The notes beneath the pieces are model-generated. The model saw only the letters and a program-made list of their open reading frames with translations, ran no database searches and was not told where the DNA came from. This document shows, in pieces, positions 17,385 through 26,776 of a stretch of DNA of 64,000 bases; the stretch's first letter is position 1, and each line of letters begins with the position of its first letter. Location: contig NZ_AP019632.1 of assembly GCF_007035645.1 (NCBI RefSeq), positions 3,410,001 to 3,474,000 of the forward strand, written 5' to 3'. The position numbers and the translations under genes are program-made. Source of the stretch: Enterobacter asburiae. GTDB lineage: Bacteria; Pseudomonadota; Gammaproteobacteria; Enterobacterales; Enterobacteriaceae.

Positions 17385-19938
17385 AGCCGATCCCCTTAAG
17401 TGTGATTGCCTGTTGCAGGCTCTGTTCAGACAAGCTGTAAGGTGCGCGACACTGGGACTGCGCCCCGTCGCCCCACTGGATCAGCAGTTCGCCCTCCAGC
17501 GGCAGCCCACTCAGGTAAATTTGTCCGTCATCCCCCACCATGCTGGTGACGCCGCTTTTGGTCTCACGCACCACCGCGCCGAACGGCACCGGCTGGTTGC
17601 CGCGCGTTACCGTCAGCAGGGCGCGCACGCCAATGCGGGTATCAAAGCTGGCGCGCACCAGCGCGCCTTTGGTCGGCACCACGCTGCTCACGTTGTTTTC
17701 GATATCGGTGTTGTTGCTCATGGTGTTGGTATCCAGCGCCACGCGGTTGTAGCGATAGACGGTGGCATACGGCATCACCGCGTAGCCTCGCCAGTCGGTT
17801 TTCACGCCGGTCTGGTTTTCAATACTGACGCCCGATGCTCCCGGCGCTTTGATCAGCACGTTGGTGTCGCCCAGCGGCTGGCTGAAGGTCACGCCGTCGG
17901 CGTGGCCGACCACCCCGCCGGAGAGCTGCCAGTTGAGATCGTGCTGGTCGCGGGAATAGTTGTAGCCCACGCCCAGCGTGCCGTAGGTCGCCTGCCAGTT
18001 GGCGCTGGCGCTTCCGCTTCCGCCGTTGGTGCTGGCGTGTCCCTGGGTCACGCTGTAGTTCAGGTTGCGATCCTCCAGCAGCGTTCCGCTGACGCCGGTT
18101 TGCCAGCTTGTGTCGCCGTCGCTGTTTCGACTGGCGGATGCCGTAGCGTAGGCGCGGTCAATCGCGCTGTCCCGGCGATAGCCCTGACGGGTAAAGAGGC
18201 TGAACGGCACGGAGACGTTAAACGACGCGATCCGATCGGTGCCGTCTATCCCCACGGATTTGTTCCACGACCACGAGACGGAGTAGTTGATCCCCTTCAC
18301 GCCGCCCGCATAGCCCAGCTGGTACCAGAGGTTCGTCTCGTCTGTTCCCCAGTAGGTCTGCTCGCTACCGGAGATATAGACCGAGCCGTAGTCCCCCAGC
18401 GACTGAGATACGTTGAGCTGGAAGCGGCCTTTTTTATTCCACGTCAGGTTGTGATAGCTCTGCACGTCCGGCACATCGTTATCGTTCTGGCTATCGGCAT
18501 ACTGATAGCCCTCCATTGAGCGCCAGGCGACATCGTCGAGGGTGTAAAACCCTTTTGTGGAGTAGCGGTAGCCCAGCAGCTGGAAGTTAGTGCCGAAGCC
18601 GTTAAGGGATTTCGCGTAGAGGAAGCGCAGAGACTGCCCTTCGTGCCTGCTGTCGTCCGCGAGCTGGCTGCGGGCGTGGGTGATATCGAGCGAGACCGCG
18701 CCCCAGTCGCCCAGGTTTTTCCCGGCCCCGACGGCCACCGCGGTATAGCGTGACGCCAGCTGCGTCCCGCCGTAGAGCGTGTAACCGTTGGCTAGACCGG
18801 TAATCAGGGTGCCCTGAGTGAAGAACGGCGTATCCTGATCGCTGTTACCGCTGCGGTAATCCCCCGCAACGAGGTCATACTTCCAGCGCCCTTCACGCTG
18901 CAGGAGCGGCACGGTGGAGTACGGCACGGTATAGCGCTGCTGGGTGCCGTCTTTCTCTTCGACCGTGACTTCCAGGTCACCGCTTGAGGAGGTCGGGTTA
19001 AGATCGGTAATCGCAAATGCGCCCGGCTGGACATAGCTTTGATAGATAACGTAGCCGTTCTGGCGAACCACCACTTTGGCTGGCGTACGGGCGATCCCGC
19101 GCACGGTCGGCGCGTAGCCCTGCAGGCTGTCCGGGTACATGCTGTCAGACGAGAAGAGCCGCCCGCCGCGAAAACCCATGCTGTCGAAGACGTCATTCCC
19201 GGTATTGCTGTCGCCCAGCACCAGTTCGCTTTTGAGCGGGATGACGGTGCGCTGCGCCCAGGTGCCAATATTCTGCCACTCGCTGTGCCGCTGCCCGTTA
19301 TTCTGCGTGTACCGCCATGCGCCGTTGTTACGTAAACGCCAGGCGCCATAGTTCAACCCGCTCTGCAGGTTCAGATAATAGCTGTCGTCTTCGCTTCCCC
19401 GGTTACCGGTGAAGCTGTAGTTCACCAGCGCAGCGGGAATGCCTTCATCCCACTGTTCAGGCGGAATGTAGCCCCGTGCGCTGTTTTGCAACGCCACCTG
19501 CGGCAGGCTGACGTCCAGACGCTGAGAGGCAAAATTGAATACCGTTTCGCTGCCGGGTATGGCCGTGGTCAACGGAACGCAGGTGTCGCCCTGCACCTTA
19601 GCCAGCTCGGGAAACGCCGCGACGTTGACGCCAAAGCGATCGAGCATCGCGCGCGTAATGCACGCCGACAAACCGCCCGCCACCGGCGGCGTGTTCTCGG
19701 CCTGCTCGAAACGCACGTCCTGGGTACCGATAAACTCATCGTTACGCCAGATATCCACGCGATAAACGCCGGGTGCCTGCTGGTGTCCTTGTTCAAAACG
19801 CGACAAATCCGCCACGCTGGCGGTGTCGTCCGACAAGAAGGCCGGGTTGAAATAACTTTCGCTCCAGCCAGCCTGCGGCCAGAGCGCAGCCATCAGCGCC
19901 AGTGCAACCGGGCAGTAACGTCCCTGGTGGTTTTTCAT
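17377..19938 (-). CDS. fimD: Outer-membrane fimbrial usher FimD
   Basis: This usher has 853 residues counted from the ATG at 19938. The signal peptide ends AGWS-E. Mature [25 protein letters not shown] is the chaperone-binding N-terminus of type 1 ushers. Then come the barrel, plug and two C-terminal domains, ending with paired cysteines (CRAPY and IGCD). It exports and orders the pilin subunits delivered by FimC. A GTG at 19956 overlaps the fimC stop as GTGA and could also start the protein, adding six residues; I prefer the ATG because it begins a standard signal peptide. Confidence 0.92.
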   Translation of the reverse strand: MKNHQGRYCPVALALMAALWPQAGWSESYFNPAFLSDDTASVADLSRFEQGHQQAPGVYRVDIWRNDEFIGTQDVRFEQAENTPPVAGGLSACITRAMLDRFGVNVAAFPELAKVQGDTCVPLTTAIPGSETVFNFASQRLDVSLPQVALQNSARGYIPPEQWDEGIPAALVNYSFTGNRGSEDDSYYLNLQSGLNYGAWRLRNNGAWRYTQNNGQRHSEWQNIGTWAQRTVIPLKSELVLGDSNTGNDVFDSMGFRGGRLFSSDSMYPDSLQGYAPTVRGIARTPAKVVVRQNGYVIYQSYVQPGAFAITDLNPTSSSGDLEVTVEEKDGTQQRYTVPYSTVPLLQREGRWKYDLVAGDYRSGNSDQDTPFFTQGTLITGLANGYTLYGGTQLASRYTAVAVGAGKNLGDWGAVSLDITHARSQLADDSRHEGQSLRFLYAKSLNGFGTNFQLLGYRYSTKGFYTLDDVAWRSMEGYQYADSQNDNDVPDVQSYHNLTWNKKGRFQLNVSQSLGDYGSVYISGSEQTYWGTDETNLWYQLGYAGGVKGINYSVSWSWNKSVGIDGTDRIASFNVSVPFSLFTRQGYRRDSAIDRAYATASASRNSDGDTSWQTGVSGTLLEDRNLNYSVTQGHASTNGGSGSASANWQATYGTLGVGYNYSRDQHDLNWQLSGGVVGHADGVTFSQPLGDTNVLIKAPGASGVSIENQTGVKTDWRGYAVMPYATVYRYNRVALDTNTMSNNTDIENNVSSVVPTKGALVRASFDTRIGVRALLTVTRGNQPVPFGAVVRETKSGVTSMVGDDGQIYLSGLPLEGELLIQWGDGAQSQCRAPYSLSEQSLQQAITLKGIGCD

Positions 19939-19952
19939 CGACCTGACTCTGC

Positions 19953-20648
19953 TCACAGGTTGACGCTACGCGCCGGGGTGATGGCACCGTAGTCATTCAC
20001 GCTCTGCCAGGAAAGCGTACCGCCAGCACCGGCTGGCAGCACCTGCTGAGCCGAGCTTTTCGGCGCAACCATCAGGTTATCCAGCTGCTGCCCGCCCAGC
20101 TTCAGGTTGACGAGGGTGATGTAATACGGGGAAGCGTTGCTGACTTTGAGATGGCTGCCCGCGCGCTCAAACCGCAGCTGGGAAAGCGCCTCTTCCGGCT
20201 GCATCGCCAGGTTGTTCGGGCGCACAAACAGCTTGATGCGTGAGAGGATCGCCAGCTGCAGCACGTTATTGTTTTCCGTTTTCGCTTTATTCACCGACGG
20301 GATCGCCTTCACGTTCATGTAAAAGAGCGATTCGCGATCGGCAGGCAGCGCTGGCCCGGCGTAAATAATACGCAGCGTGTTTTCACTGTTCGGCTCGCTG
20401 ACAAACAGGGGCGGAGTGACGGCAAAGGTTTTTTCTTTTTGCCCGCTCGCATTTTCGATCCACGCGTTAATTAAATAGCGTTCCTGTTTGTTGCTGTTAG
20501 TGATCGCCAGCGACGTTTGCTTCGCCTCTGCGGGATAAATAACGCGCGTGGCCCCCAGCGCAATACCGCCGGAAGCATTTGCGCAGGCAGAAACCATCAT
20601 CAAAATAAACGATAAAAAAAGTCCTGGTTTAATTAGGGTATTCATCAC
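19953..20648 (-). CDS. fimC: Periplasmic fimbrial chaperone FimC
   Basis: This is a 231-residue PapD-type chaperone. The signal peptide ends ACANA-S. Two Ig-like domains follow, with chaperone signatures [24 protein letters not shown] (containing the subunit-binding Arg), [10 protein letters not shown] and IKLFVRP. Another Met lies one codon downstream of the chosen start. It caps pilin subunits in the periplasm by donor-strand complementation and hands them to FimD. It lies 31 bp after fimI and within a few bases of fimD. Confidence 0.92.
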   Translation of the reverse strand: MMNTLIKPGLFLSFILMMVSACANASGGIALGATRVIYPAEAKQTSLAITNSNKQERYLINAWIENASGQKEKTFAVTPPLFVSEPNSENTLRIIYAGPALPADRESLFYMNVKAIPSVNKAKTENNNVLQLAILSRIKLFVRPNNLAMQPEEALSQLRFERAGSHLKVSNASPYYITLVNLKLGGQQLDNLMVAPKSSAQQVLPAGAGGTLSWQSVNDYGAITPARSVNL

Positions 20649-20679
20649 AACCGTACCTTTAATAATGTGTTCGCAGGTG

Positions 20680-21225
20680 TTATGGATAAATCAACGTAAA
20701 CCAGACATCCGACTGAATTTTGCCTGGCTCGAGGTGTTCGGAAATAGCCCGATAGCGGGCGCTAAAATGGAACGCGAGCTCGCGGGTATCGATCGGCAGC
20801 CAGCTGACGGCCGTGGCGTTTGGGATAATCTGACGCTGCTGTTCGTCAAAAAGCGCCAGCCCCACGCCGCTGCTGACGGGCGTTTCACCCGGCCGCGAGG
20901 TCGCCAGAAAGACCTGCGGATCTTCTGCGGGCGTCACGCCCTGAAACTGGATCCCCACGGTGCGCGAAACATCAACGCTGCAGTCCAGCAGCCGCACGGT
21001 AAAAGGCACGTTAACCGTGGAAAAACTGCCCACACCGGAAAATGAATTGGTTCGGTACTGCCCCATGTCGATGCGCATATTCTGGCTGTCTGGCGCCACG
21101 GCGCAGCCGCCGTTCACCAGTTCACCTCTGAGATGAACCTTGCCACCTTCGATCACCACGGTATGCGCCGATGCCGGGCAAGCCATCGCAAGGGTTAACA
21201 GCAGTAGTGTTCCAGTCCTTGTCAT
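20680..21225 (-). CDS. fimI: Fimbrial subunit FimI
   Basis: This is a 181-residue exported pilin-family protein. The signal peptide ends [26 protein letters not shown] carries the first Cys and VRLLDCSVD the second. The C-terminus, [11 protein letters not shown], diverges from the usual pilin ending. It lies between fimA and fimC, the place of fimI in Salmonella and E. coli. FimI is needed for, or ends, assembly of type 1 pili in some species; its job here is inferred from position. Confidence 0.85.
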   Translation of the reverse strand: MTRTGTLLLLTLAMACPASAHTVVIEGGKVHLRGELVNGGCAVAPDSQNMRIDMGQYRTNSFSGVGSFSTVNVPFTVRLLDCSVDVSRTVGIQFQGVTPAEDPQVFLATSRPGETPVSSGVGLALFDEQQRQIIPNATAVSWLPIDTRELAFHFSARYRAISEHLEPGKIQSDVWFTLIYP

Positions 21226-21293
21226 CCTTCGTTCCTGGCATTAGCGTATGACGGGCCTCGTCCGTGAGGCCTGAACATCCCTGTGCGGAGGAA

Positions 21294-21857
21294 TTACTCG
21301 TATTTCATTACGAAGGTGGCGTCAGCGTTTGCCTGGCCTGGCTCAGTGGTGGCAGCCGTTGATTTGTAACGTGCGGTGAACTTCAGGGTGTTGGTCCCTT
21401 CGATCAGCGTCTGCGCAGCAGAGAAGGTCGCGCCGTCTGGGGTCAGAACGCTGGATTTGCTGTCGAGGATCTCGATACCCACGCCTTTTGCGGTGTTGTC
21501 GTTGTTACCGGAAGTCACGGCAAGCAGGGTTTTGTCGGTTGGGTCGATCTGACCGGTGAACGCAACAGCGGCAGTTTTGGCAACCAGCGGATCGCAATCA
21601 TTCAGTTCAATGTTGAATGGAATATTAGAGGTGGTGTCGCCCACTTTGGTAAATTTCGCGGTGCGATACTGACCCAGATTAACGGTCTGCTCGGAAGAAT
21701 CAGTATTTACTGAACAAGCCGCATTAACCAGCTCACCTTTAAAATGTACGGTACCGCCATTTACGGAAACCGGCGCAGCAGGATCTGCTGCATTTGCGGC
21801 ACCTGCAACCAGGGCCAAAGTAGCAATAACAGTAGAAGCAATGTTGCTGAGTTTCAT
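21294..21857 (-). CDS. fimA: Major type 1 fimbrial subunit FimA
   Basis: This is a 187-residue pilin. The signal peptide ends AGAANA-A. The mature part shows [33 protein letters not shown] (first Cys), ELNDCDP (second Cys) and a classic end, [14 protein letters not shown]. It forms the pilus rod. First gene of the fimAICDHF operon, it has an upstream region with two hairpins and no invertible element, consistent with FimZ-driven promoter control. A 68-bp gap to fimI without a strong terminator allows read-through. Confidence 0.93.
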   Translation of the reverse strand: MKLSNIASTVIATLALVAGAANAADPAAPVSVNGGTVHFKGELVNAACSVNTDSSEQTVNLGQYRTAKFTKVGDTTSNIPFNIELNDCDPLVAKTAAVAFTGQIDPTDKTLLAVTSGNNDNTAKGVGIEILDSKSSVLTPDGATFSAAQTLIEGTNTLKFTARYKSTAATTEPGQANADATFVMKYE

Positions 21858-22167
21858 GTCTATTCCTTTAAAATGTAAATAACCCTTCCCGCGAATAATC
21901 GGGAATAAGAAATACGTTCAATTGATTAATTGAAAGCTTATTTCGGAGGAGACAAAGTAGCTCAGGACGCGTTTTTTAAATATGTCAAAACGCTGCCATT
22001 TCGCCAGGTCACATCCTAATCCCGCCTAAGAAATTGACCATCCCTTAAGAAGGGTTTTTGCGTCTCACTGATAAAAACGCGTAAAGGGTGACTGACAGCG
22101 ACGCTCGCTTCTGACAAAATACACGCCATCCCCCCTTTCAAACGTTACAGACGGAATCTTCTCTCTG
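21858..22167. promoter_or_regulatory. fimA promoter and leader / folD upstream region
   Basis: This divergent gap carries two palindromes on the fimA side: TTCCCG (21886-21891) with CGGGAA (21900-21905), and TTCAATT (21917-21923) with AATTGAA (21928-21934). A small CCCTT-AAG-AAGGG hairpin followed by five T (22042-22059) lies on the folD side. No paired inverted repeats that could form a fimS-like switch, and no recombinase gene, are present. Either palindrome could be a regulator site or a leader hairpin. Confidence 0.5.
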
Positions 22168-23034
22168 ATGGCAGCAAAGATTATTGACGGTAAAACGATT
22201 GCGCAGCAGGTGCGCTCTGAGGTCGCGGAAAAAGTGAAGGCGCGTAAAGCTGCCGGAAAACGCGCCCCCGGGCTGGCCGTTGTGCTGGTTGGCAGCAACC
22301 CGGCATCGCAGATTTATGTCGGCAGCAAGCGCAAAGCGTGTGAAGAGGTGGGCTTCGTCTCCCGCTCTTACGATTTGCCGGAAACCACCAGCGAAGCAGA
22401 GCTGCTGGAACTTATTGACACCCTGAATGCCGACAAAGAGATCGACGGTATTCTGGTTCAGCTGCCGCTGCCGGCGGGTATCGACAACGTGAAGGTGCTG
22501 GAGCGTATCGCGCCGGATAAAGACGTGGACGGTTTCCATCCGTACAACGTTGGCCGCCTGTGCCAGCGCGCGCCGCGTCTGCGCCCGTGCACGCCGCGCG
22601 GCATTGTGACGCTGCTGGAGCGCTATAACATCGACACCTACGGTCTGAACGCCGTGGTTATCGGTGCGTCCAACATCGTGGGCCGCCCGATGAGCATGGA
22701 GCTGCTGCTGGCGGGCTGCACCACCACCGTGACCCACCGCTTCACCAAAAACCTGCGTCACCACGTCGAGAACGCCGATCTGCTGATCGTCGCGGTCGGC
22801 AAGCCGGGCTTTATTCCGGGCGAGTGGATCAAAGAAGGCGCGATTGTCGTGGACGTCGGGATTAACCGTCTGGAAAACGGCAAAGTGGTCGGCGACGTGG
22901 TGTACGAAGATGCCGCCGCGCGCGCGTCTTACATTACCCCCGTACCGGGCGGCGTAGGCCCGATGACCGTAGCAACGCTGATTCAGAATACGCTGCAGGC
23001 GTGCGAAGAATATCACGACGTAGAGGACGCGTAA
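22168..23034 (+). CDS. folD: Bifunctional methylene-THF dehydrogenase/cyclohydrolase FolD
   Basis: This 288-residue cytosolic enzyme of one-carbon metabolism converts 5,10-methylene-THF to 10-formyl-THF using NADP. The length equals E. coli FolD. Visible signatures: [18 protein letters not shown] with catalytic Lys, the substrate loop [24 protein letters not shown] in the Rossmann domain and [12 protein letters not shown] at the end. ybcJ follows after 1 bp. Divergent from fimA, as in E. coli next to sfmA. Confidence 0.97.
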   Translation: MAAKIIDGKTIAQQVRSEVAEKVKARKAAGKRAPGLAVVLVGSNPASQIYVGSKRKACEEVGFVSRSYDLPETTSEAELLELIDTLNADKEIDGILVQLPLPAGIDNVKVLERIAPDKDVDGFHPYNVGRLCQRAPRLRPCTPRGIVTLLERYNIDTYGLNAVVIGASNIVGRPMSMELLLAGCTTTVTHRFTKNLRHHVENADLLIVAVGKPGFIPGEWIKEGAIVVDVGINRLENGKVVGDVVYEDAAARASYITPVPGGVGPMTVATLIQNTLQACEEYHDVEDA

Positions 23035-23035
23035 G

Positions 23036-23248
23036 ATGGCGACTTTTTCATTAGGTAAACACCCGCACGTTGAGCTGTGCGACCTGCTGAAGCTGGAAGG
23101 CTGGAGCGAAAGCGGCGCGCAGGCGAAAATCGTTATCGCCGACGGGCTGGTAAAAGTTGACGGCGTGGTAGAAACGCGCAAGCGCTGCAAGATTGTCGCG
23201 GGTCAGACCGTGAGCTTTGAAGGACAGAGCGTAACCGTTACGGCCTGA
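23036..23248 (+). CDS. ybcJ: S4-like RNA-binding protein YbcJ
   Basis: This is a 70-residue protein with one S4-type RNA-binding domain: LCDLLKLEGWSESGAQAKIVIADGLVKVDGVVETRKRCKI and the VSFEGQSVTV end. It is equivalent to E. coli YbcJ (70 aa), thought to bind structured RNA. Its start lies immediately after the folD stop (TAAG-ATG), so it is co-translated with folD. The physiological target is unknown. Confidence 0.93.
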   Translation: MATFSLGKHPHVELCDLLKLEGWSESGAQAKIVIADGLVKVDGVVETRKRCKIVAGQTVSFEGQSVTVTA

Positions 23249-23258
23249 GCCGTATTAT

Positions 23259-23293
23259 GCCCTCACCCTAACCCTCTCCCACAGGGAGAGGGG
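23259..23293. repeat. CCCTCTCCC-type dispersed palindrome, copy 2
   Basis: GCCCTCACC, then CCCTCTCCC-ACA-GGGAGAGGG, 10 bp after the ybcJ stop. It lies between genes of the same direction and may separate folD-ybcJ from the PTS operon. Confidence 0.75.
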
Positions 23294-23398
23294 ATATAAA
23301 ATCCCCTCACACCCATCGCGGTTATTTATCGATCAACTTCAAATAATCACTATTTCATCTGTTGAAACATGAAAATTCTGTTGCGCGTTTTTCACTCT

Positions 23399-23439
23399 TT
23401 GCCCACGATAAGTAGAACGTTCTACTAAAACGTTCTACT
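23399..23439 (+). promoter_or_regulatory. Predicted promoter with two overlapping LacI-type operators
   Basis: AGTAGAACGTTCTACT (23411-23426) is a perfect 16-bp palindrome with the central CG typical of LacI-family operators. ACTAAAACGTTCTACT (23424-23439) is a near copy whose centre lies 13 bp further on. A possible -35 TTGCCC (23399-23404) and -10 TACTAA (23423-23428), 18 bp apart, are covered by them. The regulator encoded at 25069 is the obvious candidate binder. Confidence 0.7.
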
Positions 23440-23482
23440 TACAATAACAGCGCCAAGAAAGCGCTACTCGGGGGAAATCAGC

Positions 23483-24982
23483 ATGAGTCTGATATCAGGG
23501 TTTGTTAAATCGCTGTCTAAGTTATCGATGATTGGTCGCGCCTTAATGCTGCCAATTTCACTGCTTCCCGCTGCGGGCCTGCTGCTGGCCTTCGGCGATA
23601 AGTTCCATCTGCCGCTGATGATGAACGCGGGCGGGGTTATTTTTGATAACCTGCCGATGCTGTTTGCCATTGGCTCCGCCGTGGGTCTGGCGTCAGAATC
23701 CGGCATCGCGGCGCTGTCTGCGGCGGTGTCGGTGTTTGTCACGAATATCACCATCAGCACCGTGCTGAGCATCACGCCGGAAATGGCCTCCCAGGGTGGG
23801 AAATACGCCATGGTGGTCGGCATCCCGACGCTGCAGATGGGCGTCTTCGGCGGCCTGATCTGCGGTATTCTCGCGGCCTGGTGCTATAACCGCTTCCACA
23901 CCATGCAGCTGCCGGAGTTTCTGGGCTTCTTCTCCGGCAAGCGCTTCGTGGCCATTGCAACGGCGTTTCTGTCGTTCCTGATGGGGCTGCTGCTGCCGTA
24001 CGTGTGGCAGCATATCCAGGCCGGTATCGACGCGCTCTCCGTGGTGGTGAACGGCGATAATCAGGCGGCGTCGACCTTTATCTTCGGTCTGGTAGAGCGC
24101 GCGCTGATCCCGCTCGGCCTGCACCACATCTGGTATCCGTCCTTCTGGTATTCGTTCGGGGATTACACCACCCAGGCTGGACAGGTGATCCACGGCGACC
24201 AGACGATCTGGTTCAAGATGCTGGAAGAAGGAGTGAAGTCCTTCAGCAGCGACACCTACCAGAATGCCGGTAAATTCATGCAGGGCGAATTCCCGCTGAT
24301 GCTGTTCGCGCTGCCCGCCGCGTGCCTGGCGATGTATCACGAAGCCCATACGAAGAATAAGAAAATCGCGGCCGGTATTCTGTTCTCTGCGGCGCTGACC
24401 TGCTTCCTGACGGGGATCACTGAACCGGTAGAGTTTACCTTTATCTTCGTGGCGCCGATCCTGTACGTCTTTAACGCCATCATGGCGGGCCTGGCCTACA
24501 TGACCATGTATTTACTGCATGCGCATATCGCCAAGTCGTTCTCCGCAGGCTTTATCGACTATCTGTCATTCGGGATCCTGCCGTCCTTTAACGGCTACAA
24601 GACCAACTTCCTGAATGCGATTATCATCGGCATTCCAATGGGTCTGATTTATTACTTCACGTTCCGCTTTGTGATCCGTCGTTTCGACGTGAAAACGCCG
24701 GGCCGCACTGAAGTGACCGCCAACGCGGATGATAAGTCTGATTCAGAACTCGCGACCGAGATCATCACCCTGCTGGGCGGGGCGCACAACATCGACTCCG
24801 TCGGCGCCTGTATCACCCGCCTTCGCCTGGAAGTGGCAAAAAGCGAGGTGGTCGATAAGGACGGCCTGAACGGACTCGGCGCGCGCGGCGTGGTCTTCGT
24901 CGGCGACAACGGTATCCAGGTGATATTCGGTGCCAGAGCACAGTTTATCGCCCAGACCATGTCCACCATGATCGGCAAATAA
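23483..24982 (+). CDS. PTS permease, fused EIIC-EIIB, glucose/maltose/GlcNAc family
   Basis: This is a 499-residue inner-membrane sugar phosphotransferase. The EIIC domain spans about 1-395, with multiple helices and motifs LPISLLPAAGLLLAFGDK, ERALIPLGLHHIW and GITEPVEFTF. A charged linker follows, then EIIB (about 415-495) with phosphorylated Cys at about 443 in GACITRLRLEV. There is no EIIA domain, so it would rely on a shared EIIA such as Crr. It resembles MalX/PtsG/NagE; the sugar is not determined by sequence. It is paired with a MalI-like repressor and inserted between ybcJ and ybcI relative to E. coli. Confidence 0.88.
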   Translation: MSLISGFVKSLSKLSMIGRALMLPISLLPAAGLLLAFGDKFHLPLMMNAGGVIFDNLPMLFAIGSAVGLASESGIAALSAAVSVFVTNITISTVLSITPEMASQGGKYAMVVGIPTLQMGVFGGLICGILAAWCYNRFHTMQLPEFLGFFSGKRFVAIATAFLSFLMGLLLPYVWQHIQAGIDALSVVVNGDNQAASTFIFGLVERALIPLGLHHIWYPSFWYSFGDYTTQAGQVIHGDQTIWFKMLEEGVKSFSSDTYQNAGKFMQGEFPLMLFALPAACLAMYHEAHTKNKKIAAGILFSAALTCFLTGITEPVEFTFIFVAPILYVFNAIMAGLAYMTMYLLHAHIAKSFSAGFIDYLSFGILPSFNGYKTNFLNAIIIGIPMGLIYYFTFRFVIRRFDVKTPGRTEVTANADDKSDSELATEIITLLGGAHNIDSVGACITRLRLEVAKSEVVDKDGLNGLGARGVVFVGDNGIQVIFGARAQFIAQTMSTMIGK

Positions 24983-24999
24983 TAAGATGCCTGAACGAC

Positions 25000-25024
25000 G
25001 CGTCTCCTGTAGTCTGGGAGACGC
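25000..25024 (+). terminator. Hairpin between PTS permease and LacI-family gene
   Basis: GCGTCTCC (25000-25007) pairs with GGAGACGC (25017-25024) around a 9-nt loop, 18 bp after the permease stop. There is no T tract, so it may only reduce read-through into the regulator gene. Confidence 0.45.
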
Positions 25025-25068
25025 ATTGTCGTATCTGACTGATAATCGGTGAATTTCAGGGAGCGGTT

Positions 25069-26085
25069 TTGAAGAAAGTCAGCATTATTGATGTCGCAAA
25101 GCACGCGGGCGTGTCGGTCTCAACCGTCTCGCTGGTTTTGCGCCAGAAAGGGAAAATCTCAGAGGCAACGATCGAGAAGGTCAACGCTGCCATCAATACG
25201 CTGGGCTATGTTCATAACGTCGCCGCTGCCAACCTCCGCGCCAATACGTCCAATCTGATTGGCCTGATCCTCCGCGACTTTAGCGACAGTTTCTCCATCA
25301 AGGTGATGGCGAGTATCGTCCAGGATCTTGAAAAACAGGGGTATATGGTTTTTCTCGGCCAGCCCCAGAACGACCATGACCATCTTGAGCGCTGCCTGCT
25401 GTCGTTTAAGCAGCAGGGCGTCGCCGGGGTTATCTATCTGGCCTCGGATACCCGCACCTCCACCCTGCCGGAGCAGATTCGCCGCTGCCCGCTGCCGCTG
25501 GTGGTGGTCTCTCAGTCGCTGCTGGATGAAAAATGCAATCTGGTAATGCGCGATAACCGCCAGGCGGCAAATCTGGCGGTGCGTTATCTTATCGAGCGCG
25601 GCCATCGTAATATTGCCTACATTGGCGGGCGTGAAGGCTGCCTTATCCGCGAGCAGCGCCTTCTTGGTTTTCGCAGCGCGATGACGCAGAACGGGCTGGT
25701 CTGGCGCGATGAATACTCTCCGGCCTGCAGCGATGACACCCTGGCAGCGGGTTTCGCCACCCGCCAGCTGCTGGAAAAAAACAATACCATCACCGCCCTG
25801 CTCTGCCACTCGCCGGATGCCATGATCGGCTCCATCTCCGGTATTCATCAGGTTGGACGAACGGTGGGTAAAGATGTGTTTTTGACGCAGCAGGTCGCGC
25901 TGGTCGGTTTCGAAGATATGCTCCACGTTAACCTCACCTCGCCGTCCTTTACCTACGTCTCGTCAGCCAGCGAAGAGACGGGGCGTCAGGCTGCAGGGCT
26001 GATTATTCGCACGCTGAAGGAGCCGACGCTGCAAACCCAGCGCATTACGCTTTCCGGACAGCTTATCGCGCGCGAGTCGGCGTAA
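25069..26085 (+). CDS. LacI-family repressor, MalI-like
   Basis: This 338-residue regulator has its helix-turn-helix at residues 1-25 (VSIIDVAKHAGVSVSTVSLVL) and a hinge ending NVAAANLR. A periplasmic-binding-protein-like effector domain follows (IGLILRDFSDSFSIKVM, VRYLIERGHRNIAYIGG, VALVGFEDM). The start is TTG with AGGGAG 6 nt upstream. The overall layout resembles E. coli MalI, the repressor of the malX PTS gene. It probably represses the upstream permease through the paired operators at 23411 and 23424; the inducer is unknown. Confidence 0.88.
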   Translation: MKKVSIIDVAKHAGVSVSTVSLVLRQKGKISEATIEKVNAAINTLGYVHNVAAANLRANTSNLIGLILRDFSDSFSIKVMASIVQDLEKQGYMVFLGQPQNDHDHLERCLLSFKQQGVAGVIYLASDTRTSTLPEQIRRCPLPLVVVSQSLLDEKCNLVMRDNRQAANLAVRYLIERGHRNIAYIGGREGCLIREQRLLGFRSAMTQNGLVWRDEYSPACSDDTLAAGFATRQLLEKNNTITALLCHSPDAMIGSISGIHQVGRTVGKDVFLTQQVALVGFEDMLHVNLTSPSFTYVSSASEETGRQAAGLIIRTLKEPTLQTQRITLSGQLIARESA

Positions 26086-26159
26086 AAATAAGAATTTGAC
26101 GCGGATCTGCCGGCGCGGGATTGCTGCTATATTTCCATGATTTGCCATGGATAATCGCA

Positions 26160-26687
26160 ATGCCTACCGTTATTACGCACGCCGCTGTTCCGCTTTGTCT
26201 GGGCTTAGGCCTGGGAACCAAAGTGATTCCTCCCCGCCTGCTGTTTGCCGGGATTGTCCTCGCCATGCTGCCGGATGCCGACGTGCTGGCGTTCAAGTTC
26301 GGCGTCGCGTACGGCAATGTTTTCGGCCATCGCGGCTTTACCCACTCCCTGCTGTTCGCCTTTGTGGTGCCGATACTCTGCGTGCTGACTGGACGACGAT
26401 GGTTCCGGGCCAGCCTGACGCGGTGCTGGCTGTTTTTAACCGTGTCATTGCTGTCGCACAGCCTGCTGGATTCGATTACCACGGGCGGGAAAGGCGTCGG
26501 CTGGCTGTGGCCGTGGTCAGATGAACGCTTCTTTGCGCCGTGGCAGGTGATTAAGGTCGCGCCGTTTGCGCTGTCGCGCTACACCACGCCGTACGGGCAT
26601 CAGGTGATCGTGTCGGAGCTGCTGTGGGTGTGGCTGCCGGGAGTCGTGCTGATGGGGTTGCTGTGGTGGAGGAAACGTGGGCGCTGA
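26160..26687 (+). CDS. ybcI: Inner-membrane metal-dependent hydrolase-like protein YbcI
   Basis: This is a 175-residue protein equivalent to E. coli YbcI (173 aa; DUF457/YdjM family). It starts MPTVITHAAVPL, with metal-ligand-like residues in MLPDADVL, FGHRGFTHSL and LLSHSLLDSITTGG, and several membrane segments. The function is unproven, although relatives are annotated as metal-dependent membrane hydrolases. The C-terminal codons (RKRGR) and the TGA stop abut the dispersed repeat at 26689. It is convergent with cysS as in E. coli. Confidence 0.92.
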   Translation: MPTVITHAAVPLCLGLGLGTKVIPPRLLFAGIVLAMLPDADVLAFKFGVAYGNVFGHRGFTHSLLFAFVVPILCVLTGRRWFRASLTRCWLFLTVSLLSHSLLDSITTGGKGVGWLWPWSDERFFAPWQVIKVAPFALSRYTTPYGHQVIVSELLWVWLPGVVLMGLLWWRKRGR

Positions 26688-26688
26688 T

Positions 26689-26772
26689 GCCCTCACCCCG
26701 GCCCTCTCCCACGGGGAGAGGGAGAAAACCTAACAATTCCCTCTCCCTGCGGGAGAGGGTTAGGGTGAGGGG
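26689..26772. repeat. Inverted pair of CCCTCTCCC-type palindromes, copies 3 and 4
   Basis: One unit reads rightward (26689-26723) and a second leftward (26739-26772) around a short AT-rich centre. Together they form a long palindrome that fills the gap between convergent ybcI and cysS. The ybcI TGA stop directly abuts the first unit. Confidence 0.8.
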
Positions 26773-26776
26773 AAAA

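Noticed and set aside
21858..22167. Invertible fimS-like promoter switch
   Set aside because: The palindromes are short and adjacent, not a pair flanking an invertible segment, and no recombinase gene is present.
23379..23396. CRP site upstream of the PTS permease
   Set aside because: Only about half of the consensus bases match (TGTTG...TTCACT), too weak to call by eye.
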